64,000 nt of DNA from Novosphingobium profundi (lineage in GTDB: Bacteria > Pseudomonadota > Alphaproteobacteria > Sphingomonadales > Sphingomonadaceae): positions 124,001 to 188,000 of the forward strand of contig NZ_JAIVLF010000003.1 in the NCBI RefSeq assembly GCF_020524485.1. The letters are read 5' to 3'. Shown one piece after another: positions 16,422 to 24,970 of this stretch. The position numbers were made by a program, and so were the translations under genes. Positions within the stretch are counted from its first letter, which is position 1, and every line of letters begins with the position of its first letter. The notes under the pieces are model-generated. The model saw only the letters and a program-made list of their open reading frames with translations, had not been told where the DNA came from and did no database searches.

Positions 16422-17638
16422 TGGCCACGGCGATCGAATTTCGGAACGTCGATATCTTCTTTGCAAGCGGCCGGGGGCGCAAGCGCGAGGCCGCGCTCGC
16501 CCGCGCGCTGGAACTGGCCGAGGCCGGCAAGGAGCGCGCCGCGATCAGCGAGGAGACAGGCGTGGTCCTGGGCGTCCACGACGCCTCGCTCACGGTCGAG
16601 CGCGGGCACATCTCGGTGCTGATGGGCCTGTCGGGCTCGGGCAAGTCGACGCTGCTGCGCGCCGCGAACGGCCTCAACGAGGTGACGCGCGGGCAGGTCC
16701 TCGTCCACGGCGGGGAAGGCGAGGAGGTGGTCGACATCGCGCCGCGCGATCCCGCCACCTTGCGCGAAGTGCGTCGCAAGCGCGTCGCCATGGTCTTCCA
16801 GCAGTTCGCGCTCCTGCCCTGGCGCACGGTGCGCGAGAACGTGGCCTTTGGCCTCGAACTGCGCGGCGAGGACAAGGCGGCCATGGCCAGGCGCGTCGAG
16901 GAACAGCTCGAACTGGTTGGCCTGTCCGACTGGGCGGACAGCTACGCGAGCGAGCTTTCGGGCGGCATGCAGCAGCGCGTCGGGCTGGCGCGCGCCTTTG
17001 CCACGGACGCGGACATCCTCCTCATGGACGAGCCCTTCTCCGCACTCGACCCGCTGATCCGCGCCAAGCTGCAGGACGATCTCCTGGAACTCCAGCGCGA
17101 GGTCCAGAAGACGATCCTGTTCGTCAGCCATGACCTCGATGAGGCCTTCAAGCTGGGCGATCAGATCACGCTTCTGGAAGGCGGGCGCATCGTCCAGAGC
17201 GGTAGCCGCGAGGAGATCCTCAACAACCCGGCGACCCCCTATGTCGCAAGCTTCCTCGAGCACATGAATCCGCTCCACGTGATGACCGGCGCCACGGTCA
17301 TGCACCCGGTTGCCGAGCTGGAGGAAGTGGACGGCGGCCTGCTGCTCGACGAGGGGGGCAACTACCGTCTGGAAGGCGAACGCGTCCATTCGGATGCGGG
17401 CTGGCAGCCGGTCAACACCATCGCCGATCCCGAGACGCAGGACACCTTCCCCGAAGGCATCGCGCAGGTTCCCGCCGAGACCAACGTGCGCACGCTCATG
17501 CAGATCGCCGCGCAGACCGACAATCCGGTGCTGCTGACCGAAGACGGTGAACTGGCGGGCGTGACCTCCAGCCAGGACATCCTCGACAAGCTGAGCCAGA
17601 CCGGGCCTGCGGGATCGGAGGATTCCGCGGCGCAGTAA
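16421..17638 (+). CDS. Choline/glycine betaine ABC transporter ATP-binding protein (ChoV/ProV-like)
   Basis: ATPase of 405 aa energising the preceding permease from the cytoplasm. Motifs in order: Walker A GLSGSGKST, Q-loop QQFALLPW, signature LSGGMQQRVGLARAF, Walker B ILLMDEPFSALD, H-loop SHDLDEAF. An N-terminal extension (about residues 20-48, with RALELAEAGKERAAI) is typical of the ProV/OpuAA group. The C-terminal tail from about residue 285 resembles a degenerate CBS-like pair, as in ionic-strength-sensing relatives. The start ATG overlaps the permease stop by one base, and GGGAGACAGC precedes it. A strong hairpin lies 160 bases downstream. Confidence 0.92.
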   Translation: MATAIEFRNVDIFFASGRGRKREAALARALELAEAGKERAAISEETGVVLGVHDASLTVERGHISVLMGLSGSGKSTLLRAANGLNEVTRGQVLVHGGEGEEVVDIAPRDPATLREVRRKRVAMVFQQFALLPWRTVRENVAFGLELRGEDKAAMARRVEEQLELVGLSDWADSYASELSGGMQQRVGLARAFATDADILLMDEPFSALDPLIRAKLQDDLLELQREVQKTILFVSHDLDEAFKLGDQITLLEGGRIVQSGSREEILNNPATPYVASFLEHMNPLHVMTGATVMHPVAELEEVDGGLLLDEGGNYRLEGERVHSDAGWQPVNTIADPETQDTFPEGIAQVPAETNVRTLMQIAAQTDNPVLLTEDGELAGVTSSQDILDKLSQTGPAGSEDSAAQ

Positions 17639-17797
17639 AAAAAAGGGGCGCATGGCAGCGCAGCGCAAGGCCGCCCTTCGGGTCGCACCTTCGAGGCCGT
17701 CCTCACGCCGGTTCCTGCCGCCCCCATGATCTGCGCCCCGCGCCCGGCCCCCCGGCGCTCCGTTCCCCTCTCCCCGGGAGCGCCGGGGGCAACGCAC

Positions 17798-17823
17798 AAG
17801 GGCCGCTCTGTCGAGCGGCCCTT
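17798..17823 (+). terminator. Probable intrinsic terminator after the choline transporter operon
   Basis: AAGGGCCGCT and AGCGGCCCTT form a perfect 10-base stem around CTGTCG, followed by CGTCGTTT. It lies about 160 bases after the ATPase stop. The U-tract is weak, so Rho-independent function is probable rather than certain. I see no gene between 17639 and 18098. Confidence 0.65.
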
Positions 17824-18098
17824 CGTCGTTTCAGGAAGAGGTGTTTCGGGCCAAAGCCGACTGGGGGCGTTTTCAGCACATGGAACGGCTCCGATGGGCC
17901 GGTAGGCGAATGTCCGGTTCCGAGCCGGGCTACGAGGATATCCGCCGCTCACGCGACTTTAACTGCCGACCAATGCTCGTCGTTCTGCAGGAAGCACCCG
18001 AATGTCCAGTTGCGCCGAAGCTTCTCGCTGCGATATTGCGGCTCACCGCCTTGCGAGTACCGCTTGCCCCGATCTTGAAGGGCTGCGATGAACTTGCC

Positions 18099-19109
18099 AT
18101 GGGCGCCGCAATGAACCTTTTCGATCGCACAAAGAGATTCGCGCTGAGCACAGTGCAGCCTTACCGTGTCCTTGGGCGCGGTATTATTGCGTTCAACGTT
18201 CTATTGGCTTTCATTTTCTTCGCACTAGCAGCTTTCCGGCTATGGCTCGATCATCCTCAATGCAACGAACAGTTGGTGCAGATCGGCTCCAAACACGTGC
18301 TGATAGTCCAGGCCTCCTGCTTGTCCGAGCACTGGCTATCCTCATTTGGGAAAAGCATCGTCGATAATCTGGCCGCTGGTCTCGTAGTTGCGATGGTAAG
18401 TTCTTTGCTGCTCTGGCTGATTTCACCCAAGGCGCACTTCGAGGAAGATATTGCGGCGCTTCAACCCTGGAATATTCATGAGCTACTGCACGCTCCACTG
18501 GCTGATACGAAAAACTACTGGTTTCGAGGTAGGTCGGGCAGATTCATCCGGACCGCCGTGATGCCTGCTCTCGATGCGGCTGGACGAAGAGAATCAGTCA
18601 CAAGAACTTTGCATATGATCCTGCCTAATCCTGCCGACACATCGATGCTGGCAGACTACGCCCATTACCGAGCGTCATTGCAGGGTGCGAAGGGGCAATG
18701 GGATGCGTCACGCATACAAAACGAAATTCTGGCAACAATTATTTCCGCTGCGAAACGTGCGAATACCAACCACTTCTTCGAAGTGGAAATTTATTTGAAA
18801 AGCGATTTTGCGCTATTTCGACTTGATATGTCAGATGACCGTTTAGTTCTGACGCGCGAAGATCCGAAATGGCCGGGTATCGTCTGCTCTAGCCGATCAA
18901 AATTCTATGCTTCGTACCATGAGGAATTCAGGAACGAGGCCAACAGGGCTGTGTCTATTGACCTGTCCCTCGCGACAGTTCCGACTTCACTTCAGTCTAG
19001 CGACGTGGACGGCATACTCGCCGCACTTTCGTTGTCCATCACACTGACCGACGAGGATCGAACCGCTATTGTTCAGGGTGTCGAGAAGCCGGAGAGCCCA
19101 TATGGCTGA
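18099..19109 (+). CDS. Two-helix membrane protein with cytosolic domain, unknown
   Basis: Unrecognised protein of about 336 aa. A short basic N-terminus leads to helix 1 (IIAFNVLLAFIFFALAAF), a periplasmic loop with two cysteines (QCNEQ and QASCLSE), and helix 2 (LAAGLVVAMVSSLLLWLI). About 230 residues of soluble, probably cytosolic domain follow, with no motif I know. The frame is open to 17841, but the upstream part reads like non-coding DNA; ATGs at 18099 and 18111 are the likeliest starts, neither with a strong ribosome-binding site. Its end overlaps the cupin gene by 8 bases, so the two form an operon. GC content is clearly lower than in flanking genes, suggesting horizontal transfer. 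Confidence 0.75.
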   Translation: MGAAMNLFDRTKRFALSTVQPYRVLGRGIIAFNVLLAFIFFALAAFRLWLDHPQCNEQLVQIGSKHVLIVQASCLSEHWLSSFGKSIVDNLAAGLVVAMVSSLLLWLISPKAHFEEDIAALQPWNIHELLHAPLADTKNYWFRGRSGRFIRTAVMPALDAAGRRESVTRTLHMILPNPADTSMLADYAHYRASLQGAKGQWDASRIQNEILATIISAAKRANTNHFFEVEIYLKSDFALFRLDMSDDRLVLTREDPKWPGIVCSSRSKFYASYHEEFRNEANRAVSIDLSLATVPTSLQSSDVDGILAALSLSITLTDEDRTAIVQGVEKPESPYG

Positions 19110-19740
19110 CATAGAAAAGGAGTTTATCGCGCTAATCGCAGCGGCGAGGTCCGGTGAGTTCGAGGCTGCGATTAGCGCGTCGATGCTGCGAGAAGCAGAG
19201 GTGCGGCGTCATCCATTGAACTTTTTGGCTGCACGGGTGGAAGATGATGCCGGAAATGCGTTGCGCTTACATCTGTGGGATGAGCGCTTCCGGTTCAAGC
19301 AGGTTGGCCTAGAGGTGCACGACCACAAGTTCGATTACCAAAGTTTCGTTGTCGATGGGTCTGTAGAGCAGACCATTTACGAGGCGATCCCAGATTCCGA
19401 GGGGGCGCACGAGGTACTAGAAGTTTCCTACAGCGGTGGCGGGTCCATTCTTCAGCGCAGCGGAAAACATATCCAACTATTCGAACTGCGTCGCGAAAAA
19501 TATTCTTCCGGTGTACTTTACGAATTGCCTCATGGCGTATTGCATCGACTTGATCTAGTTGGCTCCTCGGCGATGACGTTGGTGAAGACATGTGATGTCG
19601 GCGGGCAACCAATTACGATTGGACGTTCATCAGACGACGAAGGACCTTCTACTCCAAGAACTCCAGTGTGCGACACCGAAGGCAATCTAATGACTCTCAG
19701 CACGCACTCAATCAGCCAGATCATCAAGGCAGCACTATAG
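19102..19740 (+). CDS. Cupin-fold protein, partner of the membrane protein
   Basis: Soluble 212-aa protein. The middle carries cupin motif 1 as HDHKFDYQS (HxH then Gln in the position usually held by Glu) and motif 2 as LPHGVLH (PxGxxH), so a mononuclear metal site of two or three His is likely. No signal peptide. The N-terminal 60 residues are helical; the C-terminal tail contains a D/S/P-rich stretch. The ATG at 19102 overlaps the previous stop by 8 bases, indicating translational coupling. Same low GC as its partner. Cupins cover dioxygenases, isomerases and small-ligand sensors; which applies here cannot be told. A signal-sensing or effector pair with the membrane protein is a hypothesis. 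Confidence 0.78.
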   Translation: MADIEKEFIALIAAARSGEFEAAISASMLREAEVRRHPLNFLAARVEDDAGNALRLHLWDERFRFKQVGLEVHDHKFDYQSFVVDGSVEQTIYEAIPDSEGAHEVLEVSYSGGGSILQRSGKHIQLFELRREKYSSGVLYELPHGVLHRLDLVGSSAMTLVKTCDVGGQPITIGRSSDDEGPSTPRTPVCDTEGNLMTLSTHSISQIIKAAL

Positions 19741-20141
19741 ATCGATTAAACAGAGGTCCACTTGGCAACTACGGCCCGTTCGTGGCAAGACGAGAGAGTG
19801 GCGAGTGATAAGTTCGGCTCTCCGTGAGTTTGATAGCTGTTTTTAATTATCATCCTTACGGCCAGACTTTGCGCAGAGGGCCAACGCAGCCACACCAACG
19901 GCGCGTTTTGCGCAACCGGACATTTCAGGCCCAATGAGTGAAAGGCCGCAATGTCCCAGGCCCTATCATGTTTTGAATGTCAGCTTCCAAGCGCGGAAAA
20001 ATCGCTGTCGAATGACTTTGATGGGCGCGTGGCGGAATTTCTGCACACGCCCCTTTGCAGGCGTTAGCGTTAGCCTGGTTCAGTAACGCACTAGGGGTGG
20101 AATGCTGGCTTACACAGCAGACCACGCATCGCGGGCAGACC
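19741..20141. other. Gene-free low-GC gap with short fragments
   Basis: A 400-base stretch following the cupin gene. It contains only short frames, for example a 38-codon one at 19951-20067 (MSQALSCFECQLP...), none with a clear ribosome-binding site or family resemblance. It may be debris at the edge of an inserted segment. Confidence 0.5.
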
Positions 20142-21554
20142 CTATCGACCGGTAGGCTCGCCGTTCCATAATGCCGCTTCGCGAACTAGGTCGACCTTCA
20201 GTGCCTGCAAGGTAGCGCGGTCGAAAACACGCCCATTGGCGACTACGACGACGATGTTGCGCGTTTCGGCGATGTTGGCCAATGGATCGCCGTCCAGCAC
20301 CAGCAGGTCAGCGAGAAAGCCTGGCTGGATCAGCCCCAAATCCTCCACACCCATCATCCGGGAGGGGGTGATCGTGGCAGCGCGGATCGCGTCTCCCGTG
20401 CTCAGACCTGCTTCGACCAATGCAGCCAGTTCGTCATGCAATGCGAAACCCGGGACGAAGAAGGGCTTCACTGTGTCGGTTCCGGCAATGATCGGCACCC
20501 CTCGTTCGGAAAGCATGCGCACGGCCTCGCTTTCGACCGCCAGATTTGCGTGCCACTGCGCCAACTTTTCGACTGAGGTCTCGCCTTCAGCGCGGCGGCT
20601 CCATTCATTCAGATAGGGGGCTGGAATGAAGCGCAATGCCGGACTGGCCAAGACTGTATCGCTTTTCTCGCCAATTGCGATGAAGTGGCGCCTCAAGTGC
20701 AATGTCGGATCGAGCCATGTTCCGTTCTCACGGAAGATCCTCGCCAACCTGTCCGCCTTTTCGTCGCTAAGCCTCCCTTCAAGGGCGACCCAATCGGTGT
20801 AGCCGTTCTCCAGTTCCGGAATTTCTCCGTCCACCAGTGCCAGAGCCACTTCGCGCGCGTGTTCGATCGTGCGCTGCCCGGCCTTAGAAGCCTCCAGCGG
20901 TGGTATGGTTCTGGGATCGTGGCCGTCGACCTGCAGGCCGAGCCTCTTCGCCTCGTCGATTATGGCGTAATAGTTTTCTGGACTGAGATCGGAATAGACT
21001 TTCACGAAATCGGCACCCTCGCGACTCAGTCGTTGTACCGCGGTGCGTGCTTCTTGCGGTTCGTGAACGATCGTGATGTGCGACCAGTCCGAACCCGGGT
21101 TGTTCAGAACCGTGCCAGCGGTCCACAATCTTGGGCCGACCCTCGTCCCTGCCGCAATCTCATCGCGCCAGAGCACGAGTTCAGGCAGATGTTCCCACGG
21201 TCCGCCCAAGTCGCGCGTGGCGGTGACGCCGTGCGCGATGAGCAGACGCAGATGATCGATGCCCTCGTAGCGGGAATGGATATGGGCATCCCACAATCCC
21301 GGAATCACATATTTGCCGCTCGCATCGATACGGCGTGCGTTCTGTGGGACAGCAATCTGATCCTGGGGGCCGACGGCCGCAATACGGTTGCCGGTCAAGA
21401 CGATCGTCTGCGCGCTGGCCCAGCACGCGCAGTCCACTTGAAGCACTTCGGCTCCGACGATGGCGACGTTGTCAGCTAGATCGTTCGCAATGGCCGGCGA
21501 TCTGGCGACCAGTAGTGCGACAGCGACAAAAGCCGTGTGGACAATCTGCTTCAA
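20142..21554 (-). CDS. Secreted amidohydrolase (imidazolonepropionase-like)
   Basis: Amidohydrolase-superfamily TIM-barrel enzyme, 470 aa, with a signal peptide ending near AIAND (about residue 24). Metal ligands: DAHIHS (HxH at about 91-93), the bridging Lys in FVKVYSD, His in DGHD and TIEHA, and Asp in AGTD. The GLWDAHIHSR and TREAAIR-like C-terminal pattern (LVEAGLSTGDAIRAATI, then GxxADLLVLDGDPL) is typical of secreted prolidase/imidazolonepropionase-like enzymes in sphingomonads, which cleave peptide or cyclic amide bonds. Substrate unknown. It stands alone between two gene-poor stretches. Normal GC, unlike the module to its left. Confidence 0.92.
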   Translation of the reverse strand: MKQIVHTAFVAVALLVARSPAIANDLADNVAIVGAEVLQVDCACWASAQTIVLTGNRIAAVGPQDQIAVPQNARRIDASGKYVIPGLWDAHIHSRYEGIDHLRLLIAHGVTATRDLGGPWEHLPELVLWRDEIAAGTRVGPRLWTAGTVLNNPGSDWSHITIVHEPQEARTAVQRLSREGADFVKVYSDLSPENYYAIIDEAKRLGLQVDGHDPRTIPPLEASKAGQRTIEHAREVALALVDGEIPELENGYTDWVALEGRLSDEKADRLARIFRENGTWLDPTLHLRRHFIAIGEKSDTVLASPALRFIPAPYLNEWSRRAEGETSVEKLAQWHANLAVESEAVRMLSERGVPIIAGTDTVKPFFVPGFALHDELAALVEAGLSTGDAIRAATITPSRMMGVEDLGLIQPGFLADLLVLDGDPLANIAETRNIVVVVANGRVFDRATLQALKVDLVREAALWNGEPTGR

Positions 21555-21934
21555 GGCTCCCCCCTTAAACAGACTTTTCTATTGCACTGACAGGTAAAGT
21601 CAGACCAACCAGGCCTTTCTTTACATTGCTACACGAACTCTCACAACCCGACTGAACAAATGCGCTTTACCCATGACTCAGGCGTGCTGAGTTGAGATGG
21701 AAGTATCCGAGTTTCTCGAATTGAAGGTGGGACCCTGATTGAATTTTATGTCCGCTTCCCACCTATCCCGACTGCTGGCCGATCGGATCAACAAGCGTAA
21801 CCGGGCGGGCCACTCTCTGGCGGGTCAATTCGGCTCTCGACTGACCTACAAGGGCGCCCAGCCGCCATAGCACCTACGCCCGCGAAACACAGGAAGCCAA
21901 GGGTGACGGCAGGGCGCCTATTCTTGGGCACGGC

Positions 21935-21977
21935 CTGCCCTCTCCGATTTCGGGAGCCCGAGGGCGATGGCCCTCGG
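21935..21977. repeat. REP-like hairpin, singlet copy (CCGAGGGC-GATG-GCCCTCGG)
   Basis: Perfect 8-base stem with loop GATG at 21958-21977, preceded by TGCCCTCTCCGATTTCGGGAG, almost the same as at 8155-8176. Reverse-complement copies of the same unit (GGGAGCCCGAGGGC core) are at 39302 and 52870. It lies in the 585-base gap 21555-22139, in which I see no gene; a 40-codon frame at 21749-21871 is unconvincing. Confidence 0.7.
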
Positions 21978-22193
21978 AATTATCCTTTTACTCTTCCATT
22001 TCAGATGCCTGTCGTTTGGCTAACGCCTTCCCTTGACCGCACGGCATGCCCGGCCCTCCCGTTGCAATCGGAAGAGATATTACCTTGCACAAGATAGGCA
22101 TTTTGAACTACAATCGCGCAATATAAAAACAGGGGCAGGATGATCCGGCGGCGCGGTGCCGGAAAGGCGCAAGGCTTTGAAGAGGATTGCGTT

Positions 22194-22865
22194 GTGACGG
22201 ATACCCCTGTGCCCGCCGAGACCATGGACCGGCCCGAGTTGACCCGGGCACGTCAGGGGGCGATTCCCGATGGCACGCCGCACAGCCTGTTCGAGGACGT
22301 CTATGCGCTGTGCGTGGGTACGGTCCTGCTCTCGCTAGGCGTGGTCATCCTGCAGAAGGCCGAACTTGCCACGGGCGGCGTTGCGGGTATGGCCTTGACG
22401 CTGAGCTACCTGACCGGCCTTCCCGTCGGCGTCCTCTACGGCGGCCTGACGCTGCCGATGCTGGCCATTACCATCCGCGCGATGGGGCGCGCCTTCCTGG
22501 TCAAGACGCTGATCGTCACCTTCGGCGTCTTCGCGCTGACCGGGATCACCCCCTACGTCTTCGAGATCGCCCGGATCAGCACGCCGGTGGCCGCCATTGT
22601 CGGGGGGACGGTGATCGGCATGGGCGCACTGGCCCTTGCCCGCCACGCCGCGGGCTCGGGCGGATCGGGCGCCATCGTCCTGTGGCTCTACCGCACGCGC
22701 GGGTGGAACGCGGGCCGTTCACAGATGCTGTTCGATGCCTGCGTGCTCGCCTTCTCGCTCATCAGTCTCGATCTCACCCGCATGCTGTGGTCGCTGCTGG
22801 GTGTCGCGGCCACGGGCGGCATCCTCTACGTCTGGCACCGCCCGGGCCGCTACACCGGCTACTAA
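22194..22865 (+). CDS. YitT-family membrane protein
   Basis: Integral membrane protein of the YitT / DUF161 family, 223 aa from the GTG at 22194. About five or six helices are visible, with the family's glycine-rich pattern (ATGGVAGMALTLSYLTGLPVGVLY, then GTVIGMGALALARHAAGSGGSGAI). The function of the family is unsettled; no enzyme motif is present. The GTG has AGAGGA 8 bases upstream. An in-frame ATG at 22140 would add 18 residues with a less well-spaced AGGGGCAGG. It converges with the SDR gene 4 bases after its stop. The N-terminal 25 residues are polar and cytosolic. Confidence 0.85.
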   Translation: MTDTPVPAETMDRPELTRARQGAIPDGTPHSLFEDVYALCVGTVLLSLGVVILQKAELATGGVAGMALTLSYLTGLPVGVLYGGLTLPMLAITIRAMGRAFLVKTLIVTFGVFALTGITPYVFEIARISTPVAAIVGGTVIGMGALALARHAAGSGGSGAIVLWLYRTRGWNAGRSQMLFDACVLAFSLISLDLTRMLWSLLGVAATGGILYVWHRPGRYTGY

Positions 22866-22869
22866 GGCT

Positions 22870-23643
22870 TCACGAGAGCGCGGGAAAGTTGGGCTGGCCG
22901 TTCGAGGCGCTCACCCCGCCATCGACCGGCAGGTTTACCCCCGTCACGAAGCGCGCATCGTCCGAGGCGAGAAACGCGACGACATCGGCGACGTCCTCGG
23001 GCTCGCCAAAGCGCTTGATCGCCGCGCGCTGGTAGAAGGCCTCCTGGATCGCGGGGTTTTCCATCAGGTCGCCCGCCATCTTGGTCCGCGTCATCGAGGG
23101 GCACACCGCGTTGACGCGAATGCCATCCTGTCCCCATTCGAGCGCCATCGAGCGCGTCATCTGCGTCACCGCGCCCTTCGAGGCGGTGTAGATGACCATG
23201 TTGTAGTCGCCCCCGATCCCGGAAGCGCTGGAGGTGAAGACGATCGCGCCCTTGCTCTTCTTCAGCTCGGGATAAGCCGCCCGCGCGCAGCGCAGCGATC
23301 CCTTGACGTTGATATCGATCACCCGGTCGATGTCCTCGTCGCTGGCCTCGCCGAACGGTCCCGCCGTCGCGACGCCAGCGTTGGCGTAGAGCACATCGAG
23401 GCCGCCGAACTTCGCCACCGTCCTGGCGACGAGATCGTCCGGAAACCCGATCTGCGCGATATCGCCTGCGACACACAGCGTTCGGGCCGGATCGAGATCG
23501 GCCGCGAGTGCATCCAGATCTTCGCGCGAACGGGCATTGAGAACGACGTTGGCGCCCTCGGAGGCAAAGCGGCGTATGGCGGCCGCGCCGATGCCGCTCG
23601 AGGCGCCGGTGACGATGACGGTCTTGTCGGTGAAGCGTTGCAT
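22870..23643 (-). CDS. SDR-family NAD(P)-dependent oxidoreductase
   Basis: Classical short-chain dehydrogenase/reductase, 257 aa. Cofactor motif TGASSGIG (12-19), NAG in YANAG, catalytic Ser in TSSASG and YTASK holding the Tyr-x-x-x-Lys pair; C-terminal PVDGG is standard. The second strand ends in LNARSRED, where Arg near position 38 suggests NADP preference. The substrate cannot be told: this subfamily includes glucose dehydrogenase-like and 3-oxoacyl-ACP-reductase-like enzymes. It is monocistronic between the convergent YitT gene and the terminator of the outer-membrane protein gene. Confidence 0.92.
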   Translation of the reverse strand: MQRFTDKTVIVTGASSGIGAAAIRRFASEGANVVLNARSREDLDALAADLDPARTLCVAGDIAQIGFPDDLVARTVAKFGGLDVLYANAGVATAGPFGEASDEDIDRVIDINVKGSLRCARAAYPELKKSKGAIVFTSSASGIGGDYNMVIYTASKGAVTQMTRSMALEWGQDGIRVNAVCPSMTRTKMAGDLMENPAIQEAFYQRAAIKRFGEPEDVADVVAFLASDDARFVTGVNLPVDGGVSASNGQPNFPALS

Positions 23644-23761
23644 GTGGGGTCCTTGGGTCTTTCAAGATGCCCGCAATTCGGGCCAGATGCCCTTGCAACG
23701 CGCCGCCCCCGCGCCCGGCTCCCTGCAATCCACGCATGCGCACATGCACCGGATAAAAGGA

Positions 23762-23792
23762 AAGCCCCCCGGCACATATGTGCCGAGGGGCC
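23762..23792 (-). terminator. Intrinsic terminator of the outer-membrane protein gene
   Basis: Read on the minus strand, GGCCCCTCGGCACA-TATG-TGCCGGGGGGC forms a strong stem followed by TTTCCTTTTA. It starts 27 bases after the stop of the TorF-like gene and precedes the SDR start, as expected for a terminator separating the two. Confidence 0.8.
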
Positions 23793-23818
23793 CTCCTGCA
23801 TTCCCGAAGGAAAGGCGA

Positions 23819-24655
23819 TCAGAAGCCGGCCGAAACCTTGAAGACCACGGTCGAGCCGGAAATCACCGAACCGTTCTTGCTCGAACGGAAGCCGGAACCG
23901 AGGTAGTTCGATTCCGAGCGCGAGATGTCGGTGTCGACATAGGCAATGCCGAGCGTCAGCGGGCCGAGCGCATAATCCGCGCCCAGGCTCCAGTCGACGT
24001 ATTCGCCGGTCGGCGCGAGGCTGGTACCCCAGGGACCGAGACCTGCGTTGCCGTTCGAGTACCCGATGTGCGCGTTCAGCGTCAGCGGCGTGTCCGGGAT
24101 CCCCGCACTGAGGTCGGTGTGCAGGTAGAGGTTGTCGCCCTTGTCGCCCGGATCGTCGTAGCCGTCCGAGAAGCCGCTGTAATACCAGGTGCCGAGCGCT
24201 TCCTGCTTGGGCGCGTAATTGATGCCAACGCCGACATTCACCGGACCGATATCGCCCGAAACGGTGGCGTAGAGTTCCGCGAAGTCGGTGGTGTCGAGGC
24301 CGCCGGGGAACATGATCCAGGTCAGGCCCGCATCGACGTTGATGCCGTTGCCGATGTCGGTGCTGTAGCCCGCGAAGAGATCGAGTTCGGTGTTGGAACC
24401 GCCGAAGGTGCCCCAGCCCGAGAGGTTCGAGCCCCAGGTACCGGCATAGAAGCCGCTGTCATGGGTAACCTGAATGCCCGCCTGGATCGCCATTTCGCGG
24501 TCGGTCATCGAGACGCCGCGGTAGCGATAGTCGGTCACCAGGGTCGCTTCACCGGAAACGGTGAGGCCGGAATCGTCCTGGGCTGCCGCAGGATTGGCCA
24601 CGGCAAAGCACGAAAGGGCAAGGCAGGCCGCGCCTGCGAGCATACGAATCTTCAT
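23819..24655 (-). CDS. TorF-family / Gcw_chp outer-membrane beta-barrel protein
   Basis: Outer-membrane protein of 278 aa. A signal peptide ends near PAAAQDD. The first strand has VTDYRYRGVSMTDREMAIQAG, the hallmark of the proteobacterial Gcw_chp/TorF family, and the protein ends in ...VFKVSAGF with the terminal Phe needed for barrel insertion. Alternating hydrophobic strands run throughout. Function in the family is uncertain; a porin-like role is assumed. The ATG at 24655 is preferred over 24673 because GAGGGAC precedes it and it begins the signal peptide. The upstream region has two 12-base palindromes that may control it. It has its own terminator. Confidence 0.88.
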   Translation of the reverse strand: MKIRMLAGAACLALSCFAVANPAAAQDDSGLTVSGEATLVTDYRYRGVSMTDREMAIQAGIQVTHDSGFYAGTWGSNLSGWGTFGGSNTELDLFAGYSTDIGNGINVDAGLTWIMFPGGLDTTDFAELYATVSGDIGPVNVGVGINYAPKQEALGTWYYSGFSDGYDDPGDKGDNLYLHTDLSAGIPDTPLTLNAHIGYSNGNAGLGPWGTSLAPTGEYVDWSLGADYALGPLTLGIAYVDTDISRSESNYLGSGFRSSKNGSVISGSTVVFKVSAGF

Positions 24656-24802
24656 TTCTGGAACGTCCCTCATTTTTCATGTGGTTTTTACGTTCCATCC
24701 TGCGGCTCCCCCGCCGGGCCTTCACTTCAAGGTGGACCCGTTCCGAAACAGCAAGGCTCGGAATAAGCTTAACGCCCCCTTTTGCAAATCACTTCATTTC
24801 AT

Positions 24803-24844
24803 AAGTGATCACTTTGATCTAATATTGTTGCCTTGTTGCAACAA
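24803..24844. promoter_or_regulatory. Two perfect 12-base palindromes upstream of the TorF-like gene
   Basis: AAGTGATCACTT at 24803-24814 and TTGTTGCAACAA at 24833-24844 lie 30 bases centre to centre in an AT-rich island 150-190 bases upstream of the porin-like gene. Such symmetric sites fit dimeric repressors or activators. No regulator is assigned. The island also contains a direct reiteration of TTGTTG. Confidence 0.45.
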
Positions 24845-24893
24845 ACGCATATTTGTCGTGCAAATAGCGCAATATTGGGATCGCAAACGAATT

Positions 24894-24938
24894 CGGCTCT
24901 CCGCCCGGCCGGACAGGTCCGGCGCGAGCGAAGAGCCG
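24894..24938 (-). terminator. Nested stem-loop after the SulP gene
   Basis: CGGCTCT (24894-24900) pairs with AGAGCCG (24932-24938), and inside it CCGGAC pairs with GTCCGG around AG. It starts 32 bases downstream of the SulP stop on the minus strand. No long T-run follows, so termination is likely but may need Rho. Confidence 0.5.
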
Positions 24939-24970
24939 CTTCGCATGTCAAAACTCAGGGTAATGCGGCC

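Noticed and set aside
16004..17797. 597-codon minus-strand frame opposite the choline transporter
   Set aside because: Shadow of the permease/ATPase genes; no recognisable domain.
21749..21871. 40-codon frame in the gap before the YitT gene
   Set aside because: No ribosome-binding site, no family resemblance and low complexity; probably chance.
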